A stretch of DNA of 9,699 nt from DASPKS01 sp035628035 (GTDB lineage: Bacteria > Bacteroidota > Rhodothermia > Rhodothermales > Rubricoccaceae): the NCBI GenBank assembly GCA_035628035.1, contig DASPKS010000148.1, forward strand, positions 1-9,699, in the 5' to 3' direction. Positions within the stretch are counted from its first letter, which is position 1. Each line of letters starts with the position of its first letter. Shown piece by piece: positions 1 through 6,746 of the stretch. Under the pieces are notes generated by a model that searched no databases, was not told where the DNA came from, and saw nothing but the letters and a program-made list of their open reading frames with translations. The position numbers and the translations under genes were made by a program.

Positions 1-454
1 CGCGCAGCCTGCCCTCACGCGGCCCTCGCTCCTCCCGCCCGACTATTACCCGGCGAACCCAGCGTACTGGAACACCCCCACCGGGTACACCGACTTCTCG
101 CTCCCCTGGTCCATCACGCTCGACCTCACGTTCGGGCTGACGCCGGCGGTGGGGAACCGCCCCGTGCAGCGGAGTGCCGTCCTCTCCATCACCAACTTCG
201 ACCTCGCGCTGACCCCGAACTGGAAAGTGGCCGGGCGGACGGGGTTCGATCTCGAGCGAGGCGAGCTGGCGACGACGCAGCTCTCGGTCGTGCGCGACCT
301 CCACTGCTGGGAGATGCGGCTCAACTGGATCCCCTTCGGGGCCTTCCGCTCGTTCGGGTTCTCGCTCTACGTCAAGAGCGGGTACCTCCGCGACCTCCTC
401 CGGCTCGACTTCCCCCGCGCCGACCCGCTGGGCCGCTTCCGCACGCTGCTCTGA
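1..454 (+). CDS. lptD: LPS-assembly outer-membrane protein LptD, C-terminal fragment
   Basis: The frame is open from base 2 and stops at TGA 452-454, giving the last 150 residues of a larger protein whose start lies left of the window. The tail alternates hydrophobic and polar residues as in outer-membrane beta-strands. It carries the stretch RDLHCWEMRLNWIPFG, followed by a strand like FGFSLYVKSGYLRDLLRLD, which I recognise as the conserved end of the Bacteroidota-type LptD/OstA-like family. LptD is the outer-membrane barrel that inserts lipopolysaccharide (or its equivalent) into the outer leaflet. An upstream motif, LPWSITLDLTFGL, fits a further beta-strand. It converges with the HAF gene, only 4 bp between the two stop codons. 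Family assignment rests on recall of this C-terminal block; the diagnostic N-terminal OstA domain is not visible. Confidence 0.82.
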   Translation, partial: AQPALTRPSLLPPDYYPANPAYWNTPTGYTDFSLPWSITLDLTFGLTPAVGNRPVQRSAVLSITNFDLALTPNWKVAGRTGFDLERGELATTQLSVVRDLHCWEMRLNWIPFGAFRSFGFSLYVKSGYLRDLLRLDFPRADPLGRFRTLL

Positions 455-458
455 CGCG

Positions 459-1775
459 CTACCGGAGGAAGACCACGCGGCGCGTGGCGACGGTACCTAC
501 TCCTTCAGCACGGACGACGTAGACCCCGGCCGGGAGCGCGCCGACTGTGAACGGATGCGTGCCCGCCCCGAGCGGGCCGTCGTGGAGAACGGCGACCGCA
601 CGGCCGAGTGCGTCGTAGACCGCTACGCGTACGGAAGTAGGCTCCGAGAGCGCGAGACGGACGGTGGCGCCCGCGCGTGCAGGGTTCGGCAAGACCGTCA
701 GGGACAAGCCCACAACGGGAAGCTCCGGCTCTGTAGTAATGGGTAGCGGGGACATCACGGCCCGCCACCCAACCGACTCGCCCTGCGGACTGCTCCCGCA
801 CCCGACCACTACGGTCCCACCGGGGGTCACACCGTGCGAATGGTAATCCTGATAGAGCCGCCACCCCGCGAGGTCGAGGCCGTAGTCCTCCTCCAGCACG
901 TCTTGGAGCCAGCGCGACCCCCGCACCGCCGTCCAGACAAACGTCTCCACCACGCCGGGGACACCCGTACGGGCGTTGCCCACGATGACGCGGCCGTCAC
1001 CCGAGACCGAATGCGCCGGCCCGGGGACCTCCCCTCCGGGGAGCGGCGGGAGCAGCTGGAACCCCCCCGAGGCCGTCCAGCGGAACCCGTGGGAGCCAGC
1101 ACTGCCGACGACGACAGAGCCATCGTCCGAGACGTCGTAGGCGTAGGAGCTAGAAAAGCCGGGAGGAACGCCGAGGGGCTCGTGGACCCTGCCCGTCCAC
1201 CGCGCTGCCTGCGCCTGGCCGGCGGACTCTGTCCAGCCCACCACCACGTGGCCGTCCGGCGTGACGGCCTCCGCTACCCCGCGACCCCCGCCAAGCTGCA
1301 CGATGGTGGAGTTCTCCCAGAGGACCGGCACCGTCGGGGTTGGGGGAGGAGATGGGGATACCCTCGCCTCCCCCACGACCACGGAACCGTCCGCCGAGAC
1401 GTCGAAGGCCTTGCGCCAGAGCGTCCCCTGGGGCAAGTCGGGGAGCCAAGCCATCGCGCCGCCTTCCCAGCGGAAGGCCTCCCACTCGACCGATCCCACG
1501 ATCACGGTGCCGTCGGGGGAAATACCGTAGGCGACGCCGCCACTCTCCGATCCGGGACGGAGGCTCGCCATCACACCGTTCTCCCAGCGGAACGGCTCGT
1601 AAGAGAGCTCGGCCCGGCCCATCCCCACGACGACGAGCCCGTCGTCGGAAACCCCGTGCGCGCAGCTCCCGACGAAGGCACCAGGGAGGTCGCCGAGGGG
1701 GGTGAAGCTGGCCTCCTGCCCGAGAGCGCGGAGCGGGCCGAAGAGGAGCACCGCCGCGAGGAGCCTCGTACGCAT
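459..1775 (-). CDS. Secreted HAF-repeat protein with type IX secretion C-terminal sorting domain
   Basis: 438 residues from ATG at 1775. Residues 1-19 form a signal peptide (MRTR, hydrophobic core LLAAVLLFG, likely cleavage after ALG). Seven copies of an xVSxDGxVVVGx motif follow, at about residues 41, 84, 125, 170, 214, 256 and 315. Most are followed some 10-15 residues later by RW or W plus a short Gly-rich turn (FRWENG, FRWEGG, ARWTGR, FRWTAS). This is the HAF extracellular repeat; repeats of about 43 residues suggest beta-propeller blades (inference). Residues about 357-438 are a Por-type sorting domain: LPNPARAG, VAVYDALGR, AGTHPF, LPAGVYVVR and final VVFLR. T9SS would carry it across the outer membrane and anchor or release it. 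A TTG at 1802 extends the frame by nine residues, but it lies inside the likely promoter and spoils the signal peptide. Ligand or function unknown. Confidence 0.85.
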   Translation of the reverse strand: MRTRLLAAVLLFGPLRALGQEASFTPLGDLPGAFVGSCAHGVSDDGLVVVGMGRAELSYEPFRWENGVMASLRPGSESGGVAYGISPDGTVIVGSVEWEAFRWEGGAMAWLPDLPQGTLWRKAFDVSADGSVVVGEARVSPSPPPTPTVPVLWENSTIVQLGGGRGVAEAVTPDGHVVVGWTESAGQAQAARWTGRVHEPLGVPPGFSSSYAYDVSDDGSVVVGSAGSHGFRWTASGGFQLLPPLPGGEVPGPAHSVSGDGRVIVGNARTGVPGVVETFVWTAVRGSRWLQDVLEEDYGLDLAGWRLYQDYHSHGVTPGGTVVVGCGSSPQGESVGWRAVMSPLPITTEPELPVVGLSLTVLPNPARAGATVRLALSEPTSVRVAVYDALGRAVAVLHDGPLGAGTHPFTVGALPAGVYVVRAEGVGTVATRRVVFLR

Positions 1776-1799
1776 GGCCGTGGGCGCTGAACGCCTGCT

Positions 1800-1829
1800 C
1801 AAAGTAGGGCGCGGCGCTCAGAATCCAAG
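1800..1829 (-). promoter_or_regulatory. Candidate Bacteroidota-type promoter for the HAF gene
   Basis: Read on the minus strand, TTGG (1828-1825) is followed after 18 bp by TACTTTG (1806-1800). This resembles the Bacteroidota housekeeping pattern of TTTG near -33 and TAnnTTTG near -7, with a one-base shorter -7 box. It would start transcription some 15-20 nt upstream of the ATG at 1775, which supports that start over the TTG at 1802. The match is imperfect and made by eye. Confidence 0.35.
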
Positions 1830-1991
1830 GAGGGATCGACGGTCGAGAGGGAAACGCGGCGGTACGATTCGCGCCGCCATCGGCGGGGCCGGTGGGGCGG
1901 TTTTGAGACGGCCAGGCCCCTCTCAGCGCCATTTTCTGCGCGCTTCACGCGGATCACGGCCATGAATCCCTAGTTTCCGGCCGCCGGTACG

Positions 1992-2005
1992 GGCTTTGTA
2001 AAGCC
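1992..2005. repeat. Small perfect palindrome upstream of the BON gene
   Basis: GGCTTT-GT-AAAGCC has perfect 6-bp arms around a 2-bp centre. It sits 28 bp before the GTG start of the BON gene in the divergent region 1776-2033, where an operator or promoter element would be expected. A related, less perfect copy lies at 7757-7770. The rest of this 258-bp region shows no gene I can support. The role is inferred from position only. Confidence 0.4.
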
Positions 2006-2033
2006 TCCGGTCAGACCCTCCCGCCGCTCCGCC

Positions 2034-2330
2034 GTGGCCTCCTTCTCCCCCGCCGTCCCCGTCCCGCCGCAGATCCGCGCGCTCGTCCGCGTGCTCCAGG
2101 AGCGCCGCGCGCGCTCCTCGGCCGACCGCGCCCTCGCCCGCCGCCTCCACGACGCCTTCGCGGCGGCCCGGCTGGAAGTGGACGGCCTCAGCCTCTACGT
2201 CCACGAGGGCGCGGTGACGCTCTACGGGATGGTCCGCACGGAGGCCCACCGCGAGGCGGTCCTGACCCTCGTGGCGCAGCAGCCCGGCCTCCGCCGGATC
2301 TCGGACCACCTCCAGCTCCCGCCGGCCTGA
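2034..2330 (+). CDS. Small BON-domain protein
   Basis: 98 residues from GTG 2034, the only usable upstream start. A basic, Ala/Arg-rich helical N-terminal part (residues about 12-48) precedes a BON core at about 49-95. The core has the family pattern VHEGAVTLYGMV, then EAHREAVLTLVAQQPG and RRISDHLQL: glycine, beta-strand, turn, helix, glycine, strand. BON domains usually sit in periplasmic or membrane-attached proteins (OsmY, secretins) and are thought to contact phospholipid or other proteins. Here I see no signal peptide and no membrane segment, so the protein is probably cytoplasmic or a regulatory add-on. It is convergent with doxX, stops 19 bp apart. No Shine-Dalgarno is visible. Function unknown beyond the domain. 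Confidence 0.72.
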   Translation: MASFSPAVPVPPQIRALVRVLQERRARSSADRALARRLHDAFAAARLEVDGLSLYVHEGAVTLYGMVRTEAHREAVLTLVAQQPGLRRISDHLQLPPA

Positions 2331-2349
2331 CCGCGCCGCGCTGCGACGG

Positions 2350-2802
2350 CTAGTAGCGGCGGACGTACTGCCGCTCGCGGCGGCGGAACCACTCGTCGAG
2401 CCCGAACCGCCCGCTCCCGGCGATGAGGAAGAAGAGGGCGATGACGAGGAAGAGCAGCGCCTTCTCCTTGTCTGTGAACGGGTCGGCCGCGTGACGGAGG
2501 AACGCCGCCGTCGCCATCGTGCAGGCGATGAAGAACGCCGACGGGCGGGTGAGGAGGCCGAGGGCCAGGAGGATCCCCCCGATGAACTCGGCCAGCCCGG
2601 CGGCCCAGGCGAACACCTCCGGGAGCGGGAACCCCAGCCGGTCCACGCTCGCGAGGAACCGCTCGGACGGGGGGAGCTTGTTCACGCCGTGCGCGAAGGC
2701 CAGCATGAGGCCGGCCACGACGCGGAGGAGGAGGAGCCCGAGGTCGGCGACGGTCGAGCCGCCGCCGTCCCCGCCGAAGAAGACGGACGCGAGGCGACGC
2801 AT
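2350..2802 (-). CDS. DoxX family integral membrane protein
   Basis: 150 residues from ATG 2802. Four hydrophobic segments at about residues 20-38, 62-83, 86-104 and 115-131 give the DoxX/SURF4 four-helix layout. Family marks are LLLRVVAGLMLAFAHGVNKL in the first helix, LAEFIGGILLALGLLTRPSA in the second and third, and GSGRFGLDEWF after the fourth. The C-terminus is strongly basic (RRRERQYVRRY). Members are small inner-membrane proteins linked in some bacteria to thiol/redox homeostasis or to oxidoreductase subunits; the substrate is not known here. A TTG at 2850 would add 16 basic residues, but it lies inside a hairpin, so I prefer the ATG. It follows the acetyltransferase gene after 67 bp that contain that hairpin. 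Confidence 0.85.
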   Translation of the reverse strand: MRRLASVFFGGDGGGSTVADLGLLLLRVVAGLMLAFAHGVNKLPPSERFLASVDRLGFPLPEVFAWAAGLAEFIGGILLALGLLTRPSAFFIACTMATAAFLRHAADPFTDKEKALLFLVIALFFLIAGSGRFGLDEWFRRRERQYVRRY

Positions 2803-2839
2803 GCGGGCGGTAAAGCGGTGGGGTGCTAGAAAGATAGCC

Positions 2840-2858
2840 CTTCGTCGCAACGACGAAG
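2840..2858 (-). terminator. Hairpin between the GNAT and DoxX genes, possible terminator
   Basis: CTTCGTCG and CGACGAAG form a perfect 8-bp stem around a 3-nt loop, starting 11 bp past the acetyltransferase stop on the minus strand. After it, the minus strand reads GGGCTATCTTTCTAG, so the U-tract is poor. It could be a weak terminator or attenuator dividing the minus-strand gene run, or an operator for doxX. The stem is certain; its function is inferred. Confidence 0.4.
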
Positions 2859-2869
2859 TTTCCAGCGGC

Positions 2870-3271
2870 CTAGGCCCGCCGCACCCAGCCGTTTTCGACG
2901 CGCTCGAACCCGAGGCGGTCGTAGAACCCGACCGAGAGGTTGGAGTCGCGGAGGACCAGCTCGGCGCCCTTGCACCGCTCTAGTACGGCGTCGATGAGGT
3001 GCTTCCCGATGCCGGCTCCCTGCACGTCGGGCTCGACGGCGAGGTCGCAGAGGTAGGCCACCTGGACGCCGTCGGTGAGCACACGGGCGAGCCCGACGAG
3101 GCGCTCCCCCTGCCACGCCGAGAGCACGAGCTGGCTCGCCTCGAACGCGCGCCGGACCAGCTCCGGCGCGTCGGTCTGGCGGAGGAGCGGGGCACGGCGG
3201 TAGAGCGTCGCAATGCGGGCGGGCGTGAGGCCGTCGAGCCCTTCGCGGATCGTGACTTCGGGAGTTTCCAT
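2870..3271 (-). CDS. GNAT family N-acetyltransferase
   Basis: 133 residues from ATG 3271, the usual length for a single GNAT domain. Strand beta-4 and motif A read YLCDLAVEPDVQGAGIGKHLI at about residues 73-93. The acetyl-CoA pyrophosphate loop is Q84-G-A-G87-I-G89. Further on, VGFYDRLGFER (about 114-124) holds the conserved tyrosine (Y117) that normally acts as general acid. The N-terminal part, with LYRRAPLL and FEASQLVLSAW followed by ERLVGLARVLTDG, is typical of small GNATs of unassigned substrate. It would transfer an acetyl group from acetyl-CoA to an amine of a small molecule or peptide. It lies 51 bp after the ABC ATPase stop on the same strand and may share its transcript. No Shine-Dalgarno; the start is preceded by CCCC. 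Confidence 0.88.
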   Translation of the reverse strand: METPEVTIREGLDGLTPARIATLYRRAPLLRQTDAPELVRRAFEASQLVLSAWQGERLVGLARVLTDGVQVAYLCDLAVEPDVQGAGIGKHLIDAVLERCKGAELVLRDSNLSVGFYDRLGFERVENGWVRRA

Positions 3272-3322
3272 GGGGCGTCCAGAAATGGGAGGCGGTAGAC
3301 GACGGACGAGGCCGGCGTCGGG

Positions 3323-4336
3323 TCAGGCACGCACGCGGCGGTGGCGCGTGGTGCGGACGAACAGCTGCTCGGGCACGGGTCGCTGGGGGTCCGCCCACAG
3401 CCGGAGGCGCTGGCCCCCCGCCTCGACCGTCCACTCGGCGTGAGTGCCCAGGAACAGCCGCGCGAGGCACCGCGCGGGTACGGCCCCCGGTGCTTCGGCG
3501 TCGACCGGCTCCAGCGCGTCGGGCCGGACGGCCAGCGCCTCGCCGGGCGCAAGCGCTTCGCCAGTAAGCACCGCGGCGAGGGGCCCGTTTTCGATCACGT
3601 TCGCGCCGCCGAGGAAGCGGGCGACGTAGGCCGTGGCGGGTTCATCGTAGAGCTGCTCGGGTGGCCCCTCCTCCACGATCTTCCCCGCGTGCATGACGGC
3701 GATGCGATCGGAAAGCGCGAGGGCCTCGGCCTGGTCGTGCGTGACGTAGAGGCTCGTCGTGCCCAGCTCGCGCTGGAGGCCCTTCAGCTCGGCCCGCGTG
3801 CTCTCGCGGAGTGCGGGGTCGAGGTTCGAGAGCGGCTCGTCGAAGAGCAGCACGGCGGGCTCGACGGCGAGCGCGCGGGCGAGGGCGACACGTTGCTGCT
3901 GCCCGCCCGAGAGCGCCGAGACCGGGCGCGCCTCGAGCCCTGCGAGGTCCACGCGCGCGAGCGCGCGCTCCACCTTCTCGCGGACGACCGTCTTCTTCTC
4001 CTTCCGCACCGTGAGCCCGTAGCCCACGTTCTCCCCCACCGTCATCGTTGGGAAGAGGGCGTAGTGCTGGAACACCATCGCCGTGCGGCGGGCCTGCGGC
4101 GGGCGGCGCGTCACGTCGGCGGCGCCGATCCAGACGCGCCCGGCGTCGGGCGTTTCGAACCCCCCGACAAGGCGAAGCAGCGTGGTCTTCCCGCAGCCGG
4201 AGGGGCCGAGCAGCGAGACGAACGCGCCGGGCGGCACCTCAAGCAAGACCCCGTCCACCGCCGCGACGGCGCCGTAGCGCTTCGTCACCGCATCGAGGCG
4301 GACGCCCGCGTCCGTGGAGCGAGGCGGGGCCTCCAT
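3323..4336 (-). CDS. ABC transporter ATP-binding protein, FbpC/PotA-like importer family
   Basis: 337 residues from ATG 4336, chosen because the ABC domain begins shortly after it (VRLDAVTKRYG); the frame continues upstream only into sucC. Walker A is GPSGCGKT at 44-51, the Q-loop Q90 (VFQHYALFPTMTVGEN), the signature LSGGQQQR at 142-149, Walker B LLFDEP at 163-168 and the H-loop H200 (YVTHDQAEAL). YVARFLGGANVIEN at about 237-250 and a C-terminal TOBE-like region (AVRPDALEP, 269 onward) place it with energising subunits of substrate-binding-protein-dependent importers for ferric iron, polyamine, sulfate or sugar. All catalytic motifs are intact. No permease or binding-protein gene is in the window, so the substrate cannot be named. 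The start lies 20 bp after the sucC stop, suggesting co-transcription. Confidence 0.92.
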   Translation of the reverse strand: MEAPPRSTDAGVRLDAVTKRYGAVAAVDGVLLEVPPGAFVSLLGPSGCGKTTLLRLVGGFETPDAGRVWIGAADVTRRPPQARRTAMVFQHYALFPTMTVGENVGYGLTVRKEKKTVVREKVERALARVDLAGLEARPVSALSGGQQQRVALARALAVEPAVLLFDEPLSNLDPALRESTRAELKGLQRELGTTSLYVTHDQAEALALSDRIAVMHAGKIVEEGPPEQLYDEPATAYVARFLGGANVIENGPLAAVLTGEALAPGEALAVRPDALEPVDAEAPGAVPARCLARLFLGTHAEWTVEAGGQRLRLWADPQRPVPEQLFVRTTRHRRVRA

Positions 4337-4356
4337 GGGATCGCCTGCGGGACCGC

Positions 4357-5535
4357 TCAGGCCCGGCGCGCCAGCGCTTCCTGCACCTTGTCGGCCGCCT
4401 CCTGGAGCCGGATGGCCGACGCGATGGGGAGCCCGCTCTCCTTCAGGATCTGCATCCCCTCCTCCGCATTCGTCCCCTGGAGCCGGACGATGAGCGGGAC
4501 GCGGAGGTCCACGTTCTTCGCCGCCTCGACCACACCGAGCGCCACGCGGTCGCACCGGACGATCCCCCCGAAGATGTTGACGAGGATGGCCTCGACGTTG
4601 GGGTCGGAGAGGATGATGCGGAAGCCGGCCTCGACCGTCTCCGGGCTCGCCGTCCCGCCGACGTCGAGGAAGTTGGCAGGCTCGCCGCCGGCCAGCTTGA
4701 TGAGGTCCATCGTCGCCATCGCGAGGCCGGCGCCGTTCACCATGCAGCCCACGTTCCCGTCGAGCTTGATGTAGTTGAGGCGGTGGCGGCCGGCTTCCAC
4801 TTCGAGCGGGTCCTCCTCGTGCTCGTCGCGCAGGGCCGCGAGGTCGGCGTGGCGGAAGAGCGCGTTGTCGTCGAGGGTGATCTTGGCGTCGAGTGCGATC
4901 ACGCGGCCGTCCTCCGTGCGCGCGAGCGGGTTGATCTCGGCGAGGCTCGCGTCGGCCTCCTCGTAGGCGCGGTAGAGCGCCATGATGAACCGGACGGCGT
5001 CCTTGAACGCCTCGCCCTCGAACCCCAGCTTGAACGCGATCTCGCGGGCCTGGAACGGGCGGAGGCCGACGGCAGAGTCCACGTACACCTTCGCGATCTT
5101 CTCAGGCGTGTGCGCGGCCACCTCCTCGATGTCCATCCCCCCTTCGGCCGAAGCCATCACGACGTTCTGCCCGCGCGCGCGGTCGAGCAGCACGCCCACG
5201 TAGTATTCGTGCGCGATGTCCTCGGCGGCGGTGACGAGGATTTTCCGGACGGTCTGCCCCTCGGGCCCCGTCTGCGGCGTGACGAGCTGCATCCCGAGGA
5301 TGGCCTCGGCCTTCTCGCGGACCTCCTCGACGCTCTTCGCCAGCTTGACGCCACCGCCCTTCCCGCGCCCGCCCGCGTGGATCTGCGCCTTCACGACGAA
5401 CAGGCTCACCCCCTCGGCCGCCATCCCCTCCGCCGCCGCGACGGCCTCCTCGACCGTCTCGGCCACCGCGCCACGCTGCACGACGACGCCGTGCTTGGCG
5501 AGGATCTCTTTGGCCTGGTACTCGTGGAGCTTCAT
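4357..5535 (-). CDS. sucC: Succinate--CoA ligase (ADP-forming) subunit beta
   Basis: 392 residues, matching the usual 385-400. The protein opens with the family signature MKLHEYQAKEILAKHGV. The ATP-grasp domain (about 1-235) contains VVKAQIHAGGRGKGGGVKL (48-65) and the Mg-nucleotide residues in AEINPL (199-204) and LDAKI (215-219). The C-terminal ligase domain has LDGNVGCMVNGAGLAMATMD (258-277), NFLDVGG (288-294), NIFGGIVRCD (320-329) and RLQGTN (351-356). With the alpha subunit SucD it interconverts succinyl-CoA and succinate with ATP/GTP formation in the cytosolic TCA cycle; the phosphorylated histidine is on SucD. sucD is not next to it: downstream comes an ABC ATPase, upstream a divergent permease gene. 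The start is a clear ATG preceded by CCC, with no Shine-Dalgarno. Confidence 0.97.
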   Translation of the reverse strand: MKLHEYQAKEILAKHGVVVQRGAVAETVEEAVAAAEGMAAEGVSLFVVKAQIHAGGRGKGGGVKLAKSVEEVREKAEAILGMQLVTPQTGPEGQTVRKILVTAAEDIAHEYYVGVLLDRARGQNVVMASAEGGMDIEEVAAHTPEKIAKVYVDSAVGLRPFQAREIAFKLGFEGEAFKDAVRFIMALYRAYEEADASLAEINPLARTEDGRVIALDAKITLDDNALFRHADLAALRDEHEEDPLEVEAGRHRLNYIKLDGNVGCMVNGAGLAMATMDLIKLAGGEPANFLDVGGTASPETVEAGFRIILSDPNVEAILVNIFGGIVRCDRVALGVVEAAKNVDLRVPLIVRLQGTNAEEGMQILKESGLPIASAIRLQEAADKVQEALARRA

Positions 5536-5637
5536 GGGACGCGCGGGCTAGAACCGGAAGGGGCGGAGAAGCTACCACCGCCGCCCCGGCGGGCGTCGTA
5601 TCCTCGCCCGTTCTTCGCGTACCCCGGCCCGCGCCGC
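5536..5637. promoter_or_regulatory. Divergent intergenic region between sucC and the LptF/G gene
   Basis: These 102 bp must hold the 5' regions of two divergent genes. The stretch is GC-rich, with a run of CCGCC/GGCGGG able to fold weakly. I find no convincing TAnnTTTG or -10/-35 pair in either direction, so no promoter is placed more exactly. Confidence 0.3.
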
Positions 5638-6744
5638 GTGACCCGCTTCGACCGCCACCTCCTGGCCCGCTTCCTCGCGGCGTCGGCGCTCCTCGTCGGC
5701 CTCCTCATCGTCACGTTCATCGTGCTCGACTACGTGGAGTACATCGACGACTTCATGGACCGGGGCGCGACGCTCCGGCAGGTGTTCGGGACGTACTACC
5801 TCCACTACGTCCCCGAGATCGTCCGCTTGACGAGCCCGCTCGCGGTATTCCTCGCAGCGATCTACACGACGGCCCGGCTGAGCCAGTCGATGCAGCTCAC
5901 GGCCCTCACGATGGCGGGCGTCTCGCTCTACCGGTACCTCCTCCCGCTCGCGCTGGCGGCGCTCGCGATCACGGCCGGGATGTTCGCCTTCAACGGGTAC
6001 GTCGTCCCCCGCGCGTACGCCGTCGTCCTCGACTTCCAGCTCCGCTATTACGCCGACGCACCGGAGGAAGAGACCTCGGAGGTGTTCCGGCAGACCTCGC
6101 CCGATGGCCTCCTCGCCGTCGGGTTCTACGAGCCCGAGCAGCACCGCGGCTACCGCGTCGCCCTCTACACGTTCGCGCTCGACTCGACGGCCGGTGCCTC
6201 CGTTCCCACCCGCCTCACCGCCCGCCTCGACGCCTCCGACATGACGTGGGTAGACTCGCTGTCGCGCTGGCGGCTCGACAACGCCGCCCTCCGCACCTTC
6301 GCGGAAGACGGCAGCGAGACCGTCCGCGAGGTCGGCGCGCTCGACACGGCGCTGGCCGTGCTCCCGCGCGACCTCGCCCGCACCGAGCGCGATGCGCAGC
6401 GGATGACGATCCCGGAAACACGCGCCTACGTCGAGGCACTCCGGCGGGCCGGGGCTAGCCGCCTGGGTCGTCCACTCGTCGAGTACCACGCGAAGTACGC
6501 CTACCCGGTGGCGAACTTTTTTCTGGTGATCGTCGGGGCGTGCCTTGCGGCACGGCGGCGGAAAGGCGGGCAGGCCATCCAGTTCGGGATCGGGCTGCTC
6601 GTCGCGTTCGCCTACCTCGCGCTGCAGCGGGTGATCGAGCCGTTCGGCTACGCCGAGGCGATCCCGCCCACCGTGGCGGCGTGGCTGCCGCACGTCGTGT
6701 TCGCGCTCGTCACGCTGATCGTGCTCTGGCGCGCGCCGAAATAG
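5638..6744 (+). CDS. LptF/LptG family permease, LPS export ABC transporter
   Basis: 368 residues from GTG 5638, chosen because the family N-terminus (RFDRHLLARFL) begins at once and no other start fits; E. coli LptF and LptG are about 360. Helices lie at about 11-30, 63-82 and 98-118, then a periplasmic beta-jellyroll domain at about 121-285, then helices at about 287-305, 313-329 and 347-364. Family marks are LLIVTFIVLDYVEYIDDFM, PLAVFLAAIYTTARLSQS, NGYVVPRAYAVVLDF after helix 3, and VEYHAKYAYPVANF before helix 4. It would extract LPS from the inner membrane and pass it to the Lpt bridge ending in LptD, whose gene is at the left edge. Whether this is LptF or LptG cannot be decided by eye; LptB is not in the window. 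The next gene starts 2 bp after the stop. Confidence 0.9.
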   Translation: MTRFDRHLLARFLAASALLVGLLIVTFIVLDYVEYIDDFMDRGATLRQVFGTYYLHYVPEIVRLTSPLAVFLAAIYTTARLSQSMQLTALTMAGVSLYRYLLPLALAALAITAGMFAFNGYVVPRAYAVVLDFQLRYYADAPEEETSEVFRQTSPDGLLAVGFYEPEQHRGYRVALYTFALDSTAGASVPTRLTARLDASDMTWVDSLSRWRLDNAALRTFAEDGSETVREVGALDTALAVLPRDLARTERDAQRMTIPETRAYVEALRRAGASRLGRPLVEYHAKYAYPVANFFLVIVGACLAARRRKGGQAIQFGIGLLVAFAYLALQRVIEPFGYAEAIPPTVAAWLPHVVFALVTLIVLWRAPK

Positions 6745-6746
6745 CG

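Noticed and set aside
834..1790. 318-residue plus-strand frame
   Set aside because: Antisense to the HAF gene; its regularity mirrors the repeats on the other strand.
1776..1802. TTG start at 1802 for the HAF protein
   Set aside because: It would put nine polar residues before a good signal peptide and falls within the candidate -7 element; ATG 1775 is better.
2803..2850. TTG start at 2850 for DoxX
   Set aside because: It lies within the loop of the 2840-2858 hairpin and adds a basic extension not usual for the family; ATG 2802 fits.
3341..4774. 477-residue plus-strand frame
   Set aside because: Antisense to the ABC ATPase and sucC. It has no recognisable domain and the skewed composition expected from GC-rich third positions.
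4357..5535. Possible special role of sucC standing apart from sucD
   Set aside because: Separation of sucC and sucD is, as far as I know, frequent in Bacteroidota-like genomes, and the protein is entirely ordinary.
4048..5637. Open plus-strand frame running about 530 codons into the LptF/G gene
   Set aside because: Its translation is Arg/Ala/Gly-rich and lies antisense to sucC and the ABC ATPase, both of which are unmistakable. The LptF/G family N-terminus begins only at 5638.
5572..6693. 373-residue minus-strand frame
   Set aside because: Antisense to the LptF/G gene; highly charged, no fold recognised.
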